In this document: positions 6,119-7,311 of the stretch, piece after piece
How positions within the stretch are numbered: the first letter of the stretch is position 1
Layout: every line of letters starts with the position of its first letter
Assembly: GCA_041495845.1 (NCBI GenBank)
Contig: JBGQDM010000134.1
Coordinates: 1-7,311 of the forward strand
Origin: JBGQDM01 sp041495845
GTDB taxonomy: Bacteria > Acidobacteriota > Terriglobia > Terriglobales > Acidobacteriaceae
Direction of reading: 5' to 3'
Length of the DNA: 7,311 nucleotides
Notes under the pieces: model-generated
Database searches by the model: none
The model's input: only the letters and a program-made list of their open reading frames with translations
What the model was told of the DNA's origin: nothing
Translations under genes and position numbers: made by a program

Positions 6119-6867
6119 GCCAGCCTCCTGGCCGCAGCTTGCATACTGTGCTGCCGCGGACAGCCCGCCAGCACCACTTGTCCGCCCTCACGGCTGTATT
6201 CATTTTGCTGCTGCTGATCGCTCTTCTTCTGCGGCTTCCGGCTGGTGTTATCGTTCTTTTGCTTTTCCTGCGGCCGCGCGCCGCCTTCCGCGGGAGCGTT
6301 GACGCGTTGCAGTTCGCGCACCCGCGATTCGAATTCATACACAAAACGAATGTTGGTGTAGTACTTCACGATTCGCCCCTGCGCCAGATGGTAATTGCGC
6401 ACCATCGAACTCGGGCGCAGGTCCGCCATACTGAAATCGGAGACGCGTGTGCCCGTAACATTGAGCGCCAGAGAAATCGTGAAGAACGCCATCGCCGCCG
6501 ACATGGCAAAGCGCGGTTGGCGAACTCCCGCCCACGCCGAAGCTCCGAGGCTGCCCAGCCATCCGCGCAGCCGCTGCCGCAGTGGCAAAACCGGATCGGC
6601 CTTCGTCACCGGCATCTGCTCTTCCAGTCCTGTCGTCGCGGCCAGGATGTTGTGCACCAGATGGCGCGGCGGATCGACTTCGGTCAGTGACTTCATCCAG
6701 TCACGGCCGGCGCGCGCTTCGGCAAACAACGGACCGCAAACAACGCACAGCGTCGCGTGACTCTGGAAGCGCTTCATGCGCGCCGCTTCCAGCGTCCCCT
6801 CAACCGCATCCAGCAGCAGTTCCTCAAATTCCGGACACTGCATGTTCGTTTTGGCTTCTTCGGCCAT
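6115..6867 (-). CDS. Membrane-anchored anti-sigma factor with zinc-binding motif
   Basis: This 250-residue protein should sequester the co-encoded ECF sigma factor at the inner membrane. The N-terminus QCPEFEELLLDAVEGTL (10-26) and H37-x3-C41-x2-C44 (HATLCVVC) fit the ZAS-type zinc anti-sigma domain, with C11 as the probable fourth ligand. One TM segment (about 119-137, RFAMSAAMAFFTISLALNV) separates it from an external part. That part contains a helical region (155-190) and a low-complexity Lys/Gln/Asn/Arg-rich stretch (198-225, including QQQQ). The ATG at 6867 overlaps the sigma stop (TGATG) and has AGGTGA four bases upstream. An internal Met at residue 9 (6843) is an alternative start closer to the family's usual N-terminus but has a weaker site. 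The position directly after the sigma gene and the ZAS residues make the call strong. The inducing signal is not evident from sequence. Confidence 0.9.
   Translation of the reverse strand: MAEEAKTNMQCPEFEELLLDAVEGTLEAARMKRFQSHATLCVVCGPLFAEARAGRDWMKSLTEVDPPRHLVHNILAATTGLEEQMPVTKADPVLPLRQRLRGWLGSLGASAWAGVRQPRFAMSAAMAFFTISLALNVTGTRVSDFSMADLRPSSMVRNYHLAQGRIVKYYTNIRFVYEFESRVRELQRVNAPAEGGARPQEKQKNDNTSRKPQKKSDQQQQNEYSREGGQVVLAGCPRQHSMQAAARRLA
6124..6129 (-). promoter_or_regulatory. Consensus ribosome binding site AGGAGG of the B-box gene
   Basis: AGGAGG lies five bases before the ATG at 6118 on the minus strand. It is formed by two consecutive AGG arginine codons near the end of the anti-sigma gene, so the C-terminal Arg-Arg of that protein doubles as a strong translation signal. 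Confidence 0.85.
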
Positions 6868-7311
6868 CAGATCACCTGTTTGTAAGTACGTGAAAGCAGG
6901 CGAGCAAGTTCCGTCCGCCCACGGTTAATGCGAGATTTGACCGTACCCTCGGGTACCTTAAGCGCGGTCGCAATCTCGCGGTAGTCCATATCCTGTAAAT
7001 CCCTTAGAATCAACGCTTCACGCAGCTCCGGAGACAGCTTCTGCAGGGCCGCGTGCACCATCTGCTGGGCTTCGCGCGTCTTCTGCAGGTCGTCCGGCAG
7101 CGCTCCGCCATCTGGAATTTGCTCGCCAATGGTCTGGCTGTCTTCGTCGGCGCTCACGCCTGCGTCGAGCGAGTCGGTCGCGCGATCCTGCTTGGTGCGC
7201 CGGAAGTGGTCCACCAGCAGGTTCCGCGTCATGGTCGTGACCCAGGTAAAGAACGCGCCACGCTCGATTTTGTAGGTCTCCAGCGTTCGATACATCTTGA
7301 TAAACACTTCC
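6867..7311 (-). CDS. ECF RNA polymerase sigma factor (5' end outside window)
   Basis: This is the C-terminal part (about 148 residues) of a group IV (ECF) sigma-70 factor, which redirects RNA polymerase to stress-response promoters. The frame stays open to the window edge, so 40-50 N-terminal residues are missing compared with usual ECF lengths. The remaining region 2 part (YKIERGAFFTWVTTMTRNLL then VDHFRRTK) covers the -10 recognition end. An acidic linker (about 43-80 from the codon at 7307) follows. Region 4 starts at LSPELREALILRDLQDMDY and continues with the helix-turn-helix REIATALKVPEGTVKSRINRGR that reads the -35 element. GTG at 7307 is not a credible true start, since it lies inside region 2. 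It is the first visible gene of the operon, and its promoter, probably autoregulated as in most ECF loci, is outside the window. Confidence 0.95.
   Translation of the reverse strand, partial: EVFIKMYRTLETYKIERGAFFTWVTTMTRNLLVDHFRRTKQDRATDSLDAGVSADEDSQTIGEQIPDGGALPDDLQKTREAQQMVHAALQKLSPELREALILRDLQDMDYREIATALKVPEGTVKSRINRGRTELARLLSRTYKQVI
6872..6877 (-). promoter_or_regulatory. Ribosome binding site AGGTGA of the anti-sigma gene
   Basis: AGGTGA on the minus strand is four bases before the ATG at 6867 and lies inside the last codons of the sigma gene. It supports the 6867 start over the internal Met at 6843 and coupled synthesis of sigma and anti-sigma. Confidence 0.65.

Noticed and set aside
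7305..7307. GTG as the start of the sigma factor
   Set aside because: The codon lies within conserved region 2 and the frame remains open to the window edge, so the real start is outside the window.

Overview
The window is GC-rich, densely coding bacterial DNA with seven protein genes and no RNA genes, CRISPR array or recognisable insertion sequence. The endonuclease-type MutL, the AlkZ-related gene between mutL and cmk, and the operon joining an ECF sigma factor to LiaI-like/DUF4097 membrane proteins all recall Acidobacteriota (Terriglobia/Koribacter-like). That placement is inference from gene content and protein flavour, not a phylogenetic result.

Left half, plus strand (1-3533): the 3' 99% of mutL (mismatch repair, cut by the window's left edge), then, one base after its stop, a 293-residue AlkZ/YcaQ-related winged-helix protein, then, after a 41-bp gap with a possible weak promoter, cmk (cytidylate kinase). 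The first two look co-transcribed and genome-maintenance related. cmk supplies CDP/dCDP and may have its own start site very close to its ATG.

Convergent junction (3534-3607): 74 bp holding one copy of what looks like a dispersed 'CATTCTGAGC...GAAGCGAAGGA' repeat. No classical hairpin plus T-tract terminator is visible. Just inside the opposing gene lies a run of five G-tracts (3662-3687) with G-quadruplex potential.

Right half, minus strand (7311 down to 3608): a tightly coupled five-gene operon. In transcription order it encodes an ECF sigma factor (5' end outside the window), a membrane anti-sigma factor with a zinc-binding H-x3-C-x2-C motif, a B-box-type zinc finger/multi-TM protein, a 90-residue Cys-cluster two-TM protein, and a 487-residue protein with LiaI-like TM segments followed by a DUF4097 beta-repeat domain and a Pro-rich tail. 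The junctions are TGATG, ATGA, a 23-bp gap and an 8-bp overlap, and four of the starts have clear Shine-Dalgarno sequences.

The last three proteins all carry the same two-helix LiaI/LiaF-like module (G-P/A-V-x-L...G-V...W-P-x-L-x-I...G). The operon therefore reads as an ECF-controlled envelope-stress or membrane-surveillance system built around a duplicated membrane module. This is the most interesting part of the window. The individual families are known; the joint function is inferred.
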